A stretch of 64,000 nucleotides of DNA from assembly GCF_004341885.1 (NCBI RefSeq), contig NZ_SLVX01000002.1:62001-126000 (forward strand), in the 5' to 3' direction. Positions within the stretch are counted from its first letter, which is position 1, and each line of letters opens with the position of its first letter. The stretch comes from Shinella granuli (GTDB lineage Bacteria > Pseudomonadota > Alphaproteobacteria > Rhizobiales > Rhizobiaceae). The position numbers and the translations under genes are program-made. Shown here piece by piece: positions 34,280-42,515 of the stretch. Below the pieces are notes generated by a model. The model worked only from the letters and a program-made list of their open reading frames with translations. It did not search any database and was not told the DNA's origin.

Positions 34280-36373
34280 TCACATCTTCCCCGCCACCTT
34301 GATCGCGAAGGCATATTCGAAGGCGATTTCCTCCAGGCGCTGGAAGCGGCCCGAGGCGCCGCCGTGGCCGGCGCCCATGTTGGTCTTGAGGAGGATCGGT
34401 TCGGAGCCGGTCGTCTTTTCGCGCAGCCGGGCCACCCATTTGGTGGGCTCCCAGTAGGTGACGCGCGGGTCGGTGAGGCCGGAAAGCGCGAGGATGGCGG
34501 GATAGGGCTTCGCCTCCACATTGTCGTAGGGCGAGTAGCTTGCCATGAGCTGGTAGAAATCCCTGCTCTCGATCGGGTTGCCCCATTCCGGCCATTCCGG
34601 CGGGGTCAGCGGCAGCGTGTCGTCCAGCATGGTGTTGAGCACGTCGACGAAGGGCACGGCGGCGATGATGCCGCCGAACTTTTCCGGCGCCATGTTGGCG
34701 ACCGCACCCATCAGCATGCCGCCGGCCGAGCCGCCCTCGGCGACGATCTTCGCGTAGGACGTGAACTTCTCCTGATTCAGATAATCAGCGGCGGCGATGA
34801 AGTCCTTGAAGGTATTGGTCTTTCTGTCCATCTTGCCGTTTTCGTACCAGGCAAAGCCCTTGTCCTTGCCGCCGCGGATATGGGCGATGGCATAGACGAA
34901 GCCGCGGTCGACCAGCGACAGGCAATTGGTGTTGAAGGAGGCGGGGATGGTGATGCCGTAGGCGCCGTAGCCGTAGAGCAGGCACGGCGCGGAACCGTCG
35001 AGCGGCGTATCCTTCCGGTAGAGCAGGGTGACCGGCACGCTCTCGCCGTCCGGGGCCGGCGCGAAGACGCGGCGGGTGACGTAGTCGTCGATCGTGTGGC
35101 CGGAGGGCACTTCCTGCGTCTTCAGGAGCGTGCGCTCGCGCGTCGCCATGTCGTAGTCGAAGAGCTGCGAGGGCGTCGTCATCGAGGAGTAGGAGAAGCG
35201 GATGACGTCGGTGTCGTATTCCGCCGCGCCGGAAAGGCCGAGCGAATAGGCCTCCTCCGCAAAGGCGATGGCGTGTTCCTCGCCGCTTTCCCGCTCGCGC
35301 ACGACGATGCGCGGCAGGCCCTCGTGGCGCTCCAGCCAGACGAGGTGGCGGGCAAACGCCATGTGGTTGAGGATCAGCGTGCCCGGGCGGTGCGGCACGA
35401 CCTCCGTCCAGTTCTCCCGGCCCGGCGCCGTCACCGGCGTCTGCATGATCTTGAAGTCCTTGGCGCCGTCGGCATTGGTGAGGATGTAGAAGACGTCGCC
35501 GCCCTCGGTCATCGAATATTCGAGGCCGGTCTGGCGCGGCGCGACGACGACCGGGTTGGCGAGAAGGTCCTTGGTGGAGAGCAGGCGGTATTCGCTCGTC
35601 TCGTGGTCGTGGATGTCGATATAGATGAAGTCGTCGATCAGCGAGCCGCCGACCGACATGAAGAAGCCGGCATCCTTCTCCTCGTAGACGAGGCGGTCGT
35701 TCTCCTGACGCTCGCCGAGGATGTGATGGAAGATCTTCGACGGGCGGTGGTTCTCGTCAAGCGCGGTGTAGAAGAAGCTCTTGGCATCCGGCGCCCAGAC
35801 GCCGTCGCCGCCGGTATTGGCGAGCTCGTCGCTGCGGTCCTCGCCGGTCGCAAGGTCGCGCACCTTCAGCGTGAAATATTCCGAGCCCCTGTCGTCATAG
35901 CCCCAGATGCCGAGCGAATGGTCGGTGGAATGGTCGATGCCGGACAGACGGAAATAGTCCTTGCCCGCCGCCTCCTTGTCGCCGTCGAGCAGGATGGTCC
36001 GTTCGCCGCCCTCGCGCGGCTCGCGGAAATAGCGCGGCTGCTCGCCGCCGGTGACATAGGCGGTGCCGTAGGCGAAGGGACCGTCCTTCATGGGCACGGA
36101 GCTGTCGTCCTCCTTGATGCGGCCGCGCATCTCGGCAAACAGCGTCTTCTGCAGCGCCTCCGTATCGGCCATCGCGGCCGTCATGTAGGCGTTCTCCGCC
36201 TCCAGATGCGCGCGGATCTCCGGCTGCAGGATCGAGGGGTCCTTGAACATCGCCTGCCAGTTCTCGTCGCGGAACCAGGCATAGTCGTCGGTGCGGGTGA
36301 TGCCGTGGCGGGTATCGGAGACCGGCTTCTTGGCGGCGACGGGGGCGGCGGGCAGGTTTTTGAAGACGGGCAA
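34280..36373 (-). CDS. ptrB: Oligopeptidase B (S9A serine peptidase)
   Basis: 697 aa from a TTG at 36373 with GGAG seven bases upstream. N-terminal ~400 residues are the beta-propeller gate (RTDDYAWFRDENWQ near the start is typical); the C-terminal 270 are the alpha/beta hydrolase. The nucleophile Ser lies in VAEGGSAGGMLMG, and the charge-relay Asp and His are in the ALSGLTDPRV and MGAGHGGASGRF regions. The enzyme cleaves short peptides after Arg/Lys in the cytoplasm. Length and motifs match PtrB; prolyl oligopeptidase is less likely because of the YxYGAYG/GGSAGG context. Monocistronic. Confidence 0.92.
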   Translation of the reverse strand: MPVFKNLPAAPVAAKKPVSDTRHGITRTDDYAWFRDENWQAMFKDPSILQPEIRAHLEAENAYMTAAMADTEALQKTLFAEMRGRIKEDDSSVPMKDGPFAYGTAYVTGGEQPRYFREPREGGERTILLDGDKEAAGKDYFRLSGIDHSTDHSLGIWGYDDRGSEYFTLKVRDLATGEDRSDELANTGGDGVWAPDAKSFFYTALDENHRPSKIFHHILGERQENDRLVYEEKDAGFFMSVGGSLIDDFIYIDIHDHETSEYRLLSTKDLLANPVVVAPRQTGLEYSMTEGGDVFYILTNADGAKDFKIMQTPVTAPGRENWTEVVPHRPGTLILNHMAFARHLVWLERHEGLPRIVVRERESGEEHAIAFAEEAYSLGLSGAAEYDTDVIRFSYSSMTTPSQLFDYDMATRERTLLKTQEVPSGHTIDDYVTRRVFAPAPDGESVPVTLLYRKDTPLDGSAPCLLYGYGAYGITIPASFNTNCLSLVDRGFVYAIAHIRGGKDKGFAWYENGKMDRKTNTFKDFIAAADYLNQEKFTSYAKIVAEGGSAGGMLMGAVANMAPEKFGGIIAAVPFVDVLNTMLDDTLPLTPPEWPEWGNPIESRDFYQLMASYSPYDNVEAKPYPAILALSGLTDPRVTYWEPTKWVARLREKTTGSEPILLKTNMGAGHGGASGRFQRLEEIAFEYAFAIKVAGKM

Positions 36374-36441
36374 GGGATCACTCCGGCAAATCGGTAGGCG
36401 GGACCAGAGAGATAGAGAGCCCGGCGGCCCGCATCAAGCGC

Positions 36442-36876
36442 TCAGCCCGCGCGGCGGGCGAAAAGCCGGTCGTGCAGCACCATGCCCGCCACCATGCAGG
36501 TAACAAAGACGAGAGGTTCTGCCCGGCCGAGCGAAAGGGCGGCCAGCGCCGGGCCGGGGCAGAAGCCGCCAAGCCCCCAGCCGAGGCCGAACAGCGCCGA
36601 GCCGAGGATCAGTCTGCGGTCGACGGGGCGGGTGTCGGGCAGGTGGAAGCCCTCGGCGAAGGCCGGGCGGGCCAGGCGGCGGACAAGGACGAGGCCGAGC
36701 GCCATGACGGCGACGGCGCCGCCGAGCACGAAGGCAAGGCTTGGATCCCAGGCGCCGGCAAGGTCGAGGAAGCCCTGCACGCGTGCCGGGTCCAGCATGC
36801 CGGAAAGGGCAAGGCCGAGGCCGAAGAGCGCGCCGCAGGCGAGCGCCGACAGGATTTGCGGGAGAAAGCGGGTCAC
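36442..36876 (-). CDS. YeeE/YedE-like sulfur transport protein, C-terminal half (DUF6691)
   Basis: 144 aa from a GTG at 36876 that overlaps the preceding stop by four bases. About four membrane helices, with ALACGALFGLGLALSGMLDPARVQGFLDLAG as the characteristic start and LGWGLGGFCPGPALAALSLG holding the conserved Cys of YeeE-type channels. Together with the gene just upstream it makes the split form of a YeeE/YedE (SoxT/PmpAB-like) transporter thought to pass thiosulfate, sulfide or related sulfur. Third gene of the BigR-type operon. Confidence 0.87.
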   Translation of the reverse strand: MTRFLPQILSALACGALFGLGLALSGMLDPARVQGFLDLAGAWDPSLAFVLGGAVAVMALGLVLVRRLARPAFAEGFHLPDTRPVDRRLILGSALFGLGWGLGGFCPGPALAALSLGRAEPLVFVTCMVAGMVLHDRLFARRAG

Positions 36877-37283
36877 AGGCCGGAACTCCGCAGGAGCGCG
36901 ACGGCGAGCACGCCGGCAACGAGGAAGCTGGCGACGGCGGCGAAGGAGCGCGGCGAAAGCCGGGCAAGGCCGACGACGCCGTGGCCGCTGGTGCAGCCGG
37001 AACCCATGCGCGTGCCGAAGCCGACGAGGAGGCCGGCGGCGGCGATGAGCGGCAGCGGCGCGGTAATGGTGACGGCCGGCCAGCCGCCGGCAAGGCCGCG
37101 GTAGAGGACGGGGCCGAGAAGGAGGCCGGCGACGAAGGCGGCGTTGACGGCGACATTGCTGCCCTCCGCGAGCCGGCCGACAATACCGCTGATGCCGGCG
37201 ACGCGGCCGTTGAGGACGAGCAGCAGCGCGGCGGCAAGGCCGATCAGCATGCCGCCGAGAAGGGCGGGAAGATAGGCGGTCAT
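36873..37283 (-). CDS. YeeE/YedE-like sulfur transport protein, N-terminal half
   Basis: 136 aa, ATG at 37283 overlapping the regulator stop by four bases (ATGA). Four membrane helices; GMLIGLAAALLLVLNGRVAGISGIVGRL and VGFGTRMGSGCTSGHGVVGLARLSPRS carry the paired motif with conserved Cys typical of these proteins. It should pair with the product of 36442-36876 in the inner membrane. Translational coupling in three consecutive genes shows that the regulator and both transporter halves are made together. Confidence 0.87.
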   Translation of the reverse strand: MTAYLPALLGGMLIGLAAALLLVLNGRVAGISGIVGRLAEGSNVAVNAAFVAGLLLGPVLYRGLAGGWPAVTITAPLPLIAAAGLLVGFGTRMGSGCTSGHGVVGLARLSPRSFAAVASFLVAGVLAVALLRSSGL

Positions 37284-37624
37284 GGGCTGTCCCCGTCCGT
37301 GCAGAAGATCGTGTAGAGCGCGCCGACGAGCCTTGCGGCCTTTTCGGCGGTGAGGCGGTAGAAGATCTGCTTGCCCTCGCGGCGCGTCTCGACGATGCCG
37401 GCCTCGCGCAGCACGTTGAGCTGCTGGGAGAGCGTCGGCTGGTGGATGCCGAGCCGCCGTTCGAGGTCGCCGACGCAGAACTCGCCCTCGATGAGGGTGC
37501 AGACCAGCATCAGCCGGGCCGGATGGGCGAGCGTCTTCAGCAGGCCTGCGACCTCCGCCGCCCGCGCTTCCATGGCCTGCGGCGGCATGGTCCCGGCGCC
37601 GCCGGGCGGGTTGGTCGTACTCAC
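37280..37624 (-). CDS. bigR: BigR/SqrR-type sulfide-responsive repressor, ArsR family
   Basis: 114 aa from a GTG at 37624, chosen because AAGGA lies eight bases ahead; upstream in-frame ATGs would translate the operator itself. It is an ArsR winged helix (VAGLLKTLAHPARLMLVCTLIEGEFCVGDLERRLGIHQPTLSQQLNVLREAGIVETRREGKQIFYRL). The two cysteines of the redox switch are present: GEFCVGDLE and the near-terminal IFCTDGD. In BigR and SqrR these form a di- or tetrasulfide with reactive sulfur, releasing DNA. It heads the operon with the two YeeE/YedE genes and faces an AT-rich inverted repeat. Confidence 0.85.
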   Translation of the reverse strand: MSTTNPPGGAGTMPPQAMEARAAEVAGLLKTLAHPARLMLVCTLIEGEFCVGDLERRLGIHQPTLSQQLNVLREAGIVETRREGKQIFYRLTAEKAARLVGALYTIFCTDGDSP

Positions 37625-37654
37625 GCGGGGTATCCTTCCAGTCATCGCCAAAAC

Positions 37655-37681
37655 ATTATACATTTTCATATAATGTATAAT
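37655..37681. promoter_or_regulatory. BigR-type operator
   Basis: ATTATACATT (37655-37664) and AATGTATAAT (37672-37681) are a perfect 10-bp inverted repeat with a 7-bp spacer, 31 bp upstream of the chosen bigR start. AT-rich ATTATA...TATAAT palindromes of this kind are the known sites of BigR. It overlaps the likely promoter, consistent with autorepression. Confidence 0.82.
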
Positions 37682-37720
37682 GTTCATGCGCAAGCGGGCT
37701 GGCGAGGGGGCGGCGGTTTG

Positions 37721-38848
37721 TCAGCCGGGCAGGCTGCGGCGGGCCTTGCGCTTGGCGGGGCGCAGCTCGTCGGCGATGGTCATGCCGATGATGGAGAGGG
37801 GCAGGGCGAGCATGGCGCCGGCCGCGCCCCACATCCAGGTCCAGAAGATGATGGCGGTGAAGATGATGAAGGCGTTGACCTCCAGCCGCTTGCCCATCAC
37901 GGCCGGCATGACGAGGTTTTCCATGGCGAGGTGCACGAGGAAGAAGGCGAGCGCCGGCAGGAGGCCCATCATCAGCGTCTCGTGCGTGAGAAGGCCGGCG
38001 GTGCCGAGCGCGATGGTCATCAGCGTCACGCCGAGGAAGGGAACGAACGAGGAGAGGAAGGCGAACAGCCCCCACAGCACGGGCATGGCCAGCCCGCCGC
38101 CCCAGGTGATGAGGGCGGTGACGATGCCGAGCGCACCGTAGACCAGCGCCGCGGTGGCGAAATAATAGCCGAGCGCGCTGTCGATGGCGTTCATGACGCG
38201 GATGGCGGCGAGCCGCTGGCCGCGGCGCGGAAAGGCCATGATGAGCATCTGGCGCAGCTTCAGCCGCGCGGAGAGGAAGAGCACCAGCGCGGCGAAGAAG
38301 ATCATGGCCTGCAGCAGGGCGGGGGTAAGGCTGGCCGAGAGGATGCCGAGGATGCTGCCGGTGTTCTCCAGCACCTTCTCCATCGACATCTGGCCGCTCT
38401 CGAAGGTCTGCGGGCTGATGCTCAGCCAGCCGAAACGGGAGAAGAGCGGCGTGATGCGGTCATAGGCCCCGCGCACCAGGTCGGGCGCGTTGGCGGCGAG
38501 CTGGGTGACCGGCTCGGCAAGCAGGCCGGCGATGAAGAAGACGCCGGCCCCGAAGGCGCCGGCCAAAAGCAGTGCCGTCGGCAGCGGCGGAATGCCGAGT
38601 TCGGTGAGCTTTTCCGCCGCCACGCCGAAGATGAGGCCGGTGACGACCGCCAGCGACAGCGGAATGAGGATCGGCGCCATGAGATAGACGACGGCCATCG
38701 CCATGATGGCGAAGATGCCGATCGCCGCCCAGGCGGCGGCGATGTCGAGCGCGTAGCGGCGTGGCGCGTCTTCCGAAAGGTCCTTTTCGATGTCGATGCT
38801 GCCCCGCAAGAGCCGCCGTTCGGCCGGTTTTCCAGAGATGTCGTGCAT
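37721..38848 (-). CDS. AI-2E family transporter (PerM/YdiK-like)
   Basis: 375 aa from the ATG at 38848 (MHDISGKPAERR), GAGGGG ahead. About eight membrane helices with the family layout: two paired N-terminal helices, a periplasmic loop (LLAEPVTQLAANAPDLVRGAYDRITPL), and the C-terminal LWGLFAFLSSFVPFLGVTLMTIALG and GAAGAMLALPLSIIGMTI motifs. Family members include the E. coli AI-2 exporter TqsA and Na+/H+ antiporter-like proteins. The substrate here is open. Monocistronic; its 3' end lies 40 bp from the bigR operator. Confidence 0.87.
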   Translation of the reverse strand: MHDISGKPAERRLLRGSIDIEKDLSEDAPRRYALDIAAAWAAIGIFAIMAMAVVYLMAPILIPLSLAVVTGLIFGVAAEKLTELGIPPLPTALLLAGAFGAGVFFIAGLLAEPVTQLAANAPDLVRGAYDRITPLFSRFGWLSISPQTFESGQMSMEKVLENTGSILGILSASLTPALLQAMIFFAALVLFLSARLKLRQMLIMAFPRRGQRLAAIRVMNAIDSALGYYFATAALVYGALGIVTALITWGGGLAMPVLWGLFAFLSSFVPFLGVTLMTIALGTAGLLTHETLMMGLLPALAFFLVHLAMENLVMPAVMGKRLEVNAFIIFTAIIFWTWMWGAAGAMLALPLSIIGMTIADELRPAKRKARRSLPG

Positions 38849-39009
38849 GATGTAGCCCCTCTTTGGCGCCGGAAACGCGCGAGGCGTACGGAAGTTCCGC
38901 CCTGTGGGGTGAAACCTGCGGTGGGTTGCCACCGTCGCGAAATCGACATATTGCCCGTTAACCCCGAATTAAGGTGTCGGAAATGGCGCCACGAAGAGGA
39001 GGCCGACAG

Positions 39010-39420
39010 TTGAAACGACAGGCAGGCGGGCTTTCCATCGCCCTTTGCACCCTGGCGCTCGCGCCGCTCTGTTCATCGCCCGCGCTGGCGATCGATGCCC
39101 GCGTCCGCAGCCAGCTCCAGAAGCTGACGCCGGAAGAGCGGCTGGAACAGCGCTGCGACATCGAGGCGATGGACAAGATCAGCGGCGGCAAGGGCGGCTT
39201 CCGCCCGGACAAGGTGATCGCCTATGCCTTCGGCGATCCCAAGCTCGACGGCACGACGATCAGGACGAAGGGCGCCGTCTTCCGCAGCGGCGGCGAATGG
39301 TATCGCCTTTCCTACAAATGCGAGGCGAGCGCCGACCGGCTGGAGGTCAACGCCTTCAAGTACCGCATCGGCGACATGGTGCCGCGCGAGGACTGGGCCG
39401 AGCACTATCTCTACGATTGA
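39010..39420 (+). CDS. DUF930 family secreted protein
   Basis: 136 aa from a TTG at 39010, chosen because AGAGGAGG lies eight bases upstream; a GTG at 38974 and an ATG at 38983 are alternatives. The N-terminus (residues 2-32, ending SSPALA) is a signal peptide. The mature part, with EERLEQRCDIEAMDKI, FRPDKVIAYAF and WYRLSYKCEASADRLEVNAFKYRIGDMVPR, matches the DUF930 domain found in Rhizobiales, in which two Cys are conserved. Function unknown; periplasmic. Confidence 0.8.
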   Translation: MKRQAGGLSIALCTLALAPLCSSPALAIDARVRSQLQKLTPEERLEQRCDIEAMDKISGGKGGFRPDKVIAYAFGDPKLDGTTIRTKGAVFRSGGEWYRLSYKCEASADRLEVNAFKYRIGDMVPREDWAEHYLYD

Positions 39421-39462
39421 GGGTGCGGGGGTATTATCTCGCACCGCTTCTTGGCAAGGCCT

Positions 39463-40425
39463 TCAGGCCGAGAGCCTGAGGCCGATGCCCCAGGGATCGA
39501 CGAGCGAGACGGTGTCGCCGCTGCGCGTCGTGGGGATCGCCAATGCGTCCAGCTTGTCCAGTGCCGTTTCCAGCCTGGCCGGTTCGTTGAAGCGGATCGT
39601 GTAGTCGGCAAGGCCGGTCATGCCGGGCTGGCGCTTCGGCTGGCCGTGCGAGTTCCAGACATTGGCGGCGACATGGTGGTGGTATTTCCCCGTCGCGAAG
39701 AAGCTGGCGCCCGGATAGGTCGCCATGATGTCGAGGCCGAGCACGTCGCGGAAGAAGGCGTCCGCTTCCGCGATGTCGGAGACCTGGAGGTGGATGTGGC
39801 CGATGGCGGTGCCGTTTTCCTGGCCGGTCCAGCCGTCCTTCGGCGCCTCGTCGTAGAGCGCCTGCAGGTCGAGCCGGTGCGTCGCCATCTTCACCGTGCC
39901 ATCAGGCACATAGGTCCACTCGGAGCGGTCGCGGTCGCGATAGACCTCGATGCCGTTGCCCTCCGGGTCGTCGAGATAGATCGCCTCGCTGACGAGGTGG
40001 TCGGAGGCGCCGGTGAGCGGCACGTTGTTGTGCGCGACATGGGCGAGCCAGCGGCCGAGCTCCCTGCGATCCGGCACGAGGAAGGCGGTGTGGAACAGGC
40101 CCGGCGCATTGCGCGGCGCGCGGGCGGCATTGCTGCCCGTCGTCAGCGTCAGAAGCGGCCGGCCGGCAACGCCGAGCGTTTCGCCCGAGGCCGACTTTTC
40201 GAGCACCGAAAGGCCCATCACCTGCTGGTAGAAGGCCGAGAGCATCGGCAGGTCGATCACCGTCAGGTGCGAATGGTCGACGAAGGCCGGCATGTCGACG
40301 GCGTGGCTGGTCGTGGTGGTCGTATCGTTCATCGGGGCGGTCTCCGCGCGGCTGGGGCCGGCCCTGGTGGCGGCGATGCCCGCGGCGGCGGCGCCGAGGA
40401 ATGTCCGTCTGTCGAGGTCCGTCAT
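39463..40425 (-). CDS. Two-domain VOC (glyoxalase/catechol dioxygenase-like) protein with a Tat signal
   Basis: 320 aa from the ATG at 40425. The first ~30 residues (MTDLDRRTFLGAAAAGIAATRAGPSRA) are a twin-arginine signal. Two vicinal-oxygen-chelate modules follow: HLTVIDLPMLSAFYQQVMGL ... GIEVYRDRD, and IGHIHLQVSDIAEADAFFRDVLGLDIM ... GIGLRLS. Metal ligand candidates are the His of VDHSHLTV, the Glu of GIEVYRD and GHIHL, as in CatE-like extradiol dioxygenases. CatE proteins are normally cytosolic, so a Tat signal is unusual. Substrate unknown. The upstream 211-bp gap holds an FNR-type box shared with the divergent DksA-like gene. Confidence 0.85.
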   Translation of the reverse strand: MTDLDRRTFLGAAAAGIAATRAGPSRAETAPMNDTTTTTSHAVDMPAFVDHSHLTVIDLPMLSAFYQQVMGLSVLEKSASGETLGVAGRPLLTLTTGSNAARAPRNAPGLFHTAFLVPDRRELGRWLAHVAHNNVPLTGASDHLVSEAIYLDDPEGNGIEVYRDRDRSEWTYVPDGTVKMATHRLDLQALYDEAPKDGWTGQENGTAIGHIHLQVSDIAEADAFFRDVLGLDIMATYPGASFFATGKYHHHVAANVWNSHGQPKRQPGMTGLADYTIRFNEPARLETALDKLDALAIPTTRSGDTVSLVDPWGIGLRLSA

Positions 40426-40559
40426 GGTTTGATCCCTGTCTCGGTTTCCCCTGGAAACCGTTCTGTCGGAAGGGAATATGGCGGAGCGGCGGCGTTCACG
40501 AAAGGTGGGATTTCGGCGATTTACTGTCAATGCAGTGTTGACGATGCCGGCTCGGAAAC

Positions 40560-40573
40560 TTGATTCCGATCAA
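40560..40573. promoter_or_regulatory. Perfect FNR/FixK box TTGATTCCGATCAA
   Basis: Exact match to the TTGAT-N4-ATCAA anaerobox, centred 70 bp upstream of the DksA-like start codon and 141 bp from the divergent VOC start. A class II FixK/FnrN promoter would start near 40608, leaving a ~30-nt leader to the DksA-like gene, which is the better fit. Confidence 0.72.
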
Positions 40574-40636
40574 TGTCGTTTCTCGGGTACGATGCCATTT
40601 TCGGCGCATGATCGACAACGAAGGGAGACCGGTATC

Positions 40637-40960
40637 GTGACGGACCTGGCGCAGTACAAGGACATTCTGGAGACCCGCAAGCGCGAGCTCTACCGCCGCC
40701 TCAACAAGATCGAGAAGGATCTCGACACGCTGAAGAGCGGCGACAGCGCCGACCGCGCCATCGAGCGGGAGAACGACGAGGTGCTGGAGGAATTCGGCAC
40801 GACCGGCCTCAAGGAACTGGGCGCCATCGACGCCGCGCTCGACCGCATCGCCGCCGGCACGTTCGGGCTCTGCGCCAAGTGCGGCGCGCCGATCTCCGAG
40901 GCCCGGCTCGCCGCCGTGCCGCATGCCGCGCTCTGCGAGGAATGCATCGCGCAGCAATGA
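40637..40960 (+). CDS. DksA/TraR-family C4 zinc-finger protein
   Basis: 107 aa from a GTG at 40637 behind AAGGGAGACC; earlier in-frame starts exist but lack a ribosome site. Residues ~10-60 are the coiled-coil (YKDILETRKRELYRRLNKIEKDLDTLK ... DRAIERENDEVLEEFG) and the C-terminus carries the CxxC...CxxC zinc finger (FGLCAKCGAPI, ALCEECIAQQ). It lacks the DxxDxA coiled-coil tip of true DksA, so it is a shorter paralogue that may bind RNA polymerase's secondary channel. An anaerobox upstream suggests induction at low oxygen. Confidence 0.86.
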   Translation: MTDLAQYKDILETRKRELYRRLNKIEKDLDTLKSGDSADRAIERENDEVLEEFGTTGLKELGAIDAALDRIAAGTFGLCAKCGAPISEARLAAVPHAALCEECIAQQ

Positions 40961-40977
40961 AGCGCCGCCCGCCGTTG

Positions 40978-41012
40978 GTGGGATCCGCGGGCTCGACCCG
41001 AGGATCCGTCTC
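40978..41012. repeat. Degenerate copy of the CTCGGGCTTGACCCGAG palindrome
   Basis: GGATCCGCGGGCTCGACCCGAGGATCCG retains half of the unit described at 406-486; it lies 20 bp past the DksA-like stop codon. Confidence 0.5.
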
Positions 41013-41100
41013 ACACGGCAAACTTTTGTGATCCGGGCACACCCTTGCCCCCTGCCTCCAAACGCGCCACCATGGTCGAAAGGACAAGGCAGGATCGGTC

Positions 41101-41757
41101 GTGGAGATCAAGGGCGTCAAATGGAACTATGATCGGGTCGAGGTGATCGCCGACGGCATCGTGCATGGCGTCGGCGTGGTCTTCGCGCTGATCGGCGTGA
41201 CGGCGCTGATCTTCTATGCCACCGTCTGGGCGACGAGCGGACAACTGGCGGCCGCCTGGGTCTACGGCATCGGGCTCGTCGTCGCGCTCGCCACGTCCTT
41301 CGCCTACAATCTCTGGCCGGTCTCGAAGGTCAAGTGGCACCTGCGCCGCTTCGACCATGCGGCGATCTTCGTGCTGATCGCCGCCACCTACACGCCCTTC
41401 CTGCAGCGCGGCATCGACGATCCGCTGCTGGCCGGCATGCTCGTTGGCATCTGGCTGATGGCGGCGGGGGGCGTCGCGCTGAAGTTCCTCTTTCCCGGCC
41501 GCTACGACCGGCTGGCGATCCTCATCTATCTCGCCATGGGCTGGAGCGGTGCCCTTGCCGCCGGGCCGCTGACGACGCATCTTTCCGCCGCCACGCTGAC
41601 GCTGATCGTCGCCGGCGGCGTGCTCTATTCGGTCGGCGTCATCTTCCATGTCTGGGAGAAGCTGCGCTTCCAGAACGCCATCTGGCACGGCTTCGTCGTC
41701 GCCGCGGCCGCCGTGCATTATTCGGCGGTGCTGACCAGCGTCGTCTCGGGCGCCTGA
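41101..41757 (+). CDS. Hemolysin III / PAQR family membrane protein
   Basis: 218 aa from a GTG at 41101. Seven membrane helices with the PAQR motifs: ADGIVHGVGVVFALIGV at helix 1, HLRRFDHAAIFVLIAATYTPF in the middle (conserved RxDH and T-x-P) and FHVWEKLRFQNAIWHGFVVAAAAVHYSAV at the end, whose His and Asp residues bind zinc in family structures. Bacterial members (YqfA/Hly-III) may regulate membrane fluidity; haemolysis is not implied. Monocistronic. Confidence 0.9.
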   Translation: MEIKGVKWNYDRVEVIADGIVHGVGVVFALIGVTALIFYATVWATSGQLAAAWVYGIGLVVALATSFAYNLWPVSKVKWHLRRFDHAAIFVLIAATYTPFLQRGIDDPLLAGMLVGIWLMAAGGVALKFLFPGRYDRLAILIYLAMGWSGALAAGPLTTHLSAATLTLIVAGGVLYSVGVIFHVWEKLRFQNAIWHGFVVAAAAVHYSAVLTSVVSGA

Positions 41758-41796
41758 CGGCGTGTTCCGCTGCAAGACCGCACCGCCGGAATTGCT

Positions 41797-42297
41797 CTAT
41801 TGCGCCGGCGGGGCGGCGCCCTGCGCGCTCGTGCAGCCTTCGGCCGGCCGCAGCGATTTCACCAGTCGCCCGACGAGCGGCGACATCTGCGCCTTCATCG
41901 ACTGTGGATATTCCAGCACGAAGGAGGCGGCGGCGTCCTCGCACAGCGCGATGATCCGGTGATAGAGGATGGAATCGACGAGCGTGCCGGAAAGGCTCGC
42001 CCAACCGGCCGTCTGCCGGTCATAGCTGAGGTCCCAGCCCTCCTGCAGATAGGTCTCGCGCCGGCCGGCGACCTCCTCCTCGAACGGTCCGGTCGCCAGG
42101 TGGTTCGCCCAGACGGAGAGTTTCGCTTCGCCCTTGGCATAGGTCCGCCCGTCGCCATTGCCGGCTTCCTGCACGAGCGAGAACCCGGGCGGGATCTCCA
42201 TCGTGAAGCCGAAGCGGGCGTTGACATAGGGCTCCCAGCCCTGCGCGACGGCGGCGACGGGGAGGGCGAGGAAAAGGAGAAGGAGAAAGCGTTGCAC
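41797..42297 (-). CDS. Secreted hypothetical protein
   Basis: 166 aa from a GTG at 42297 with GAGGAGCCGATC ahead; a longer frame to 42396 lacks support. Residues 1-18 (QRFLLLLFLALPVAAVAQG) are a signal peptide. The mature part has the pattern YVNARFGFTMEIPPGFSLVQEAGNGDGRTYAKGEAKLSVWANHL, typical of small beta-sandwich proteins of unknown role in Rhizobiaceae (PsbP-like/DUF1795-like), and two Cys (RIIALCEDAA, PAEGCTSA). It is convergent with hemolysin III (39-bp gap). Confidence 0.75.
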   Translation of the reverse strand: MQRFLLLLFLALPVAAVAQGWEPYVNARFGFTMEIPPGFSLVQEAGNGDGRTYAKGEAKLSVWANHLATGPFEEEVAGRRETYLQEGWDLSYDRQTAGWASLSGTLVDSILYHRIIALCEDAAASFVLEYPQSMKAQMSPLVGRLVKSLRPAEGCTSAQGAAPPAQ

Positions 42298-42515
42298 GAT
42301 CGGCTCCTCGTTGATGGCGTCCCGGGGGAACGGACAAAGAGGGGTGTTTCTTCGCCCGGCAATCGCTGCCGAAATCGCGAAGCGATTCCGTTTCAAGGAA
42401 TTGAGCAGCGTTTTTTAAACTGTTGCAGCAACCTTTGCGCGTCAAGTTTGCCTAAAGCAGGCTGGACAGCTTTCCTGCTCCTCCTGTATGGCACGAGGCA
42501 AAACCGGGGGAAACC

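Noticed and set aside
37625-37693. Longer start for the BigR-like protein
   Set aside because: Upstream ATG/TTG codons fall within the operator and lack a ribosome site.
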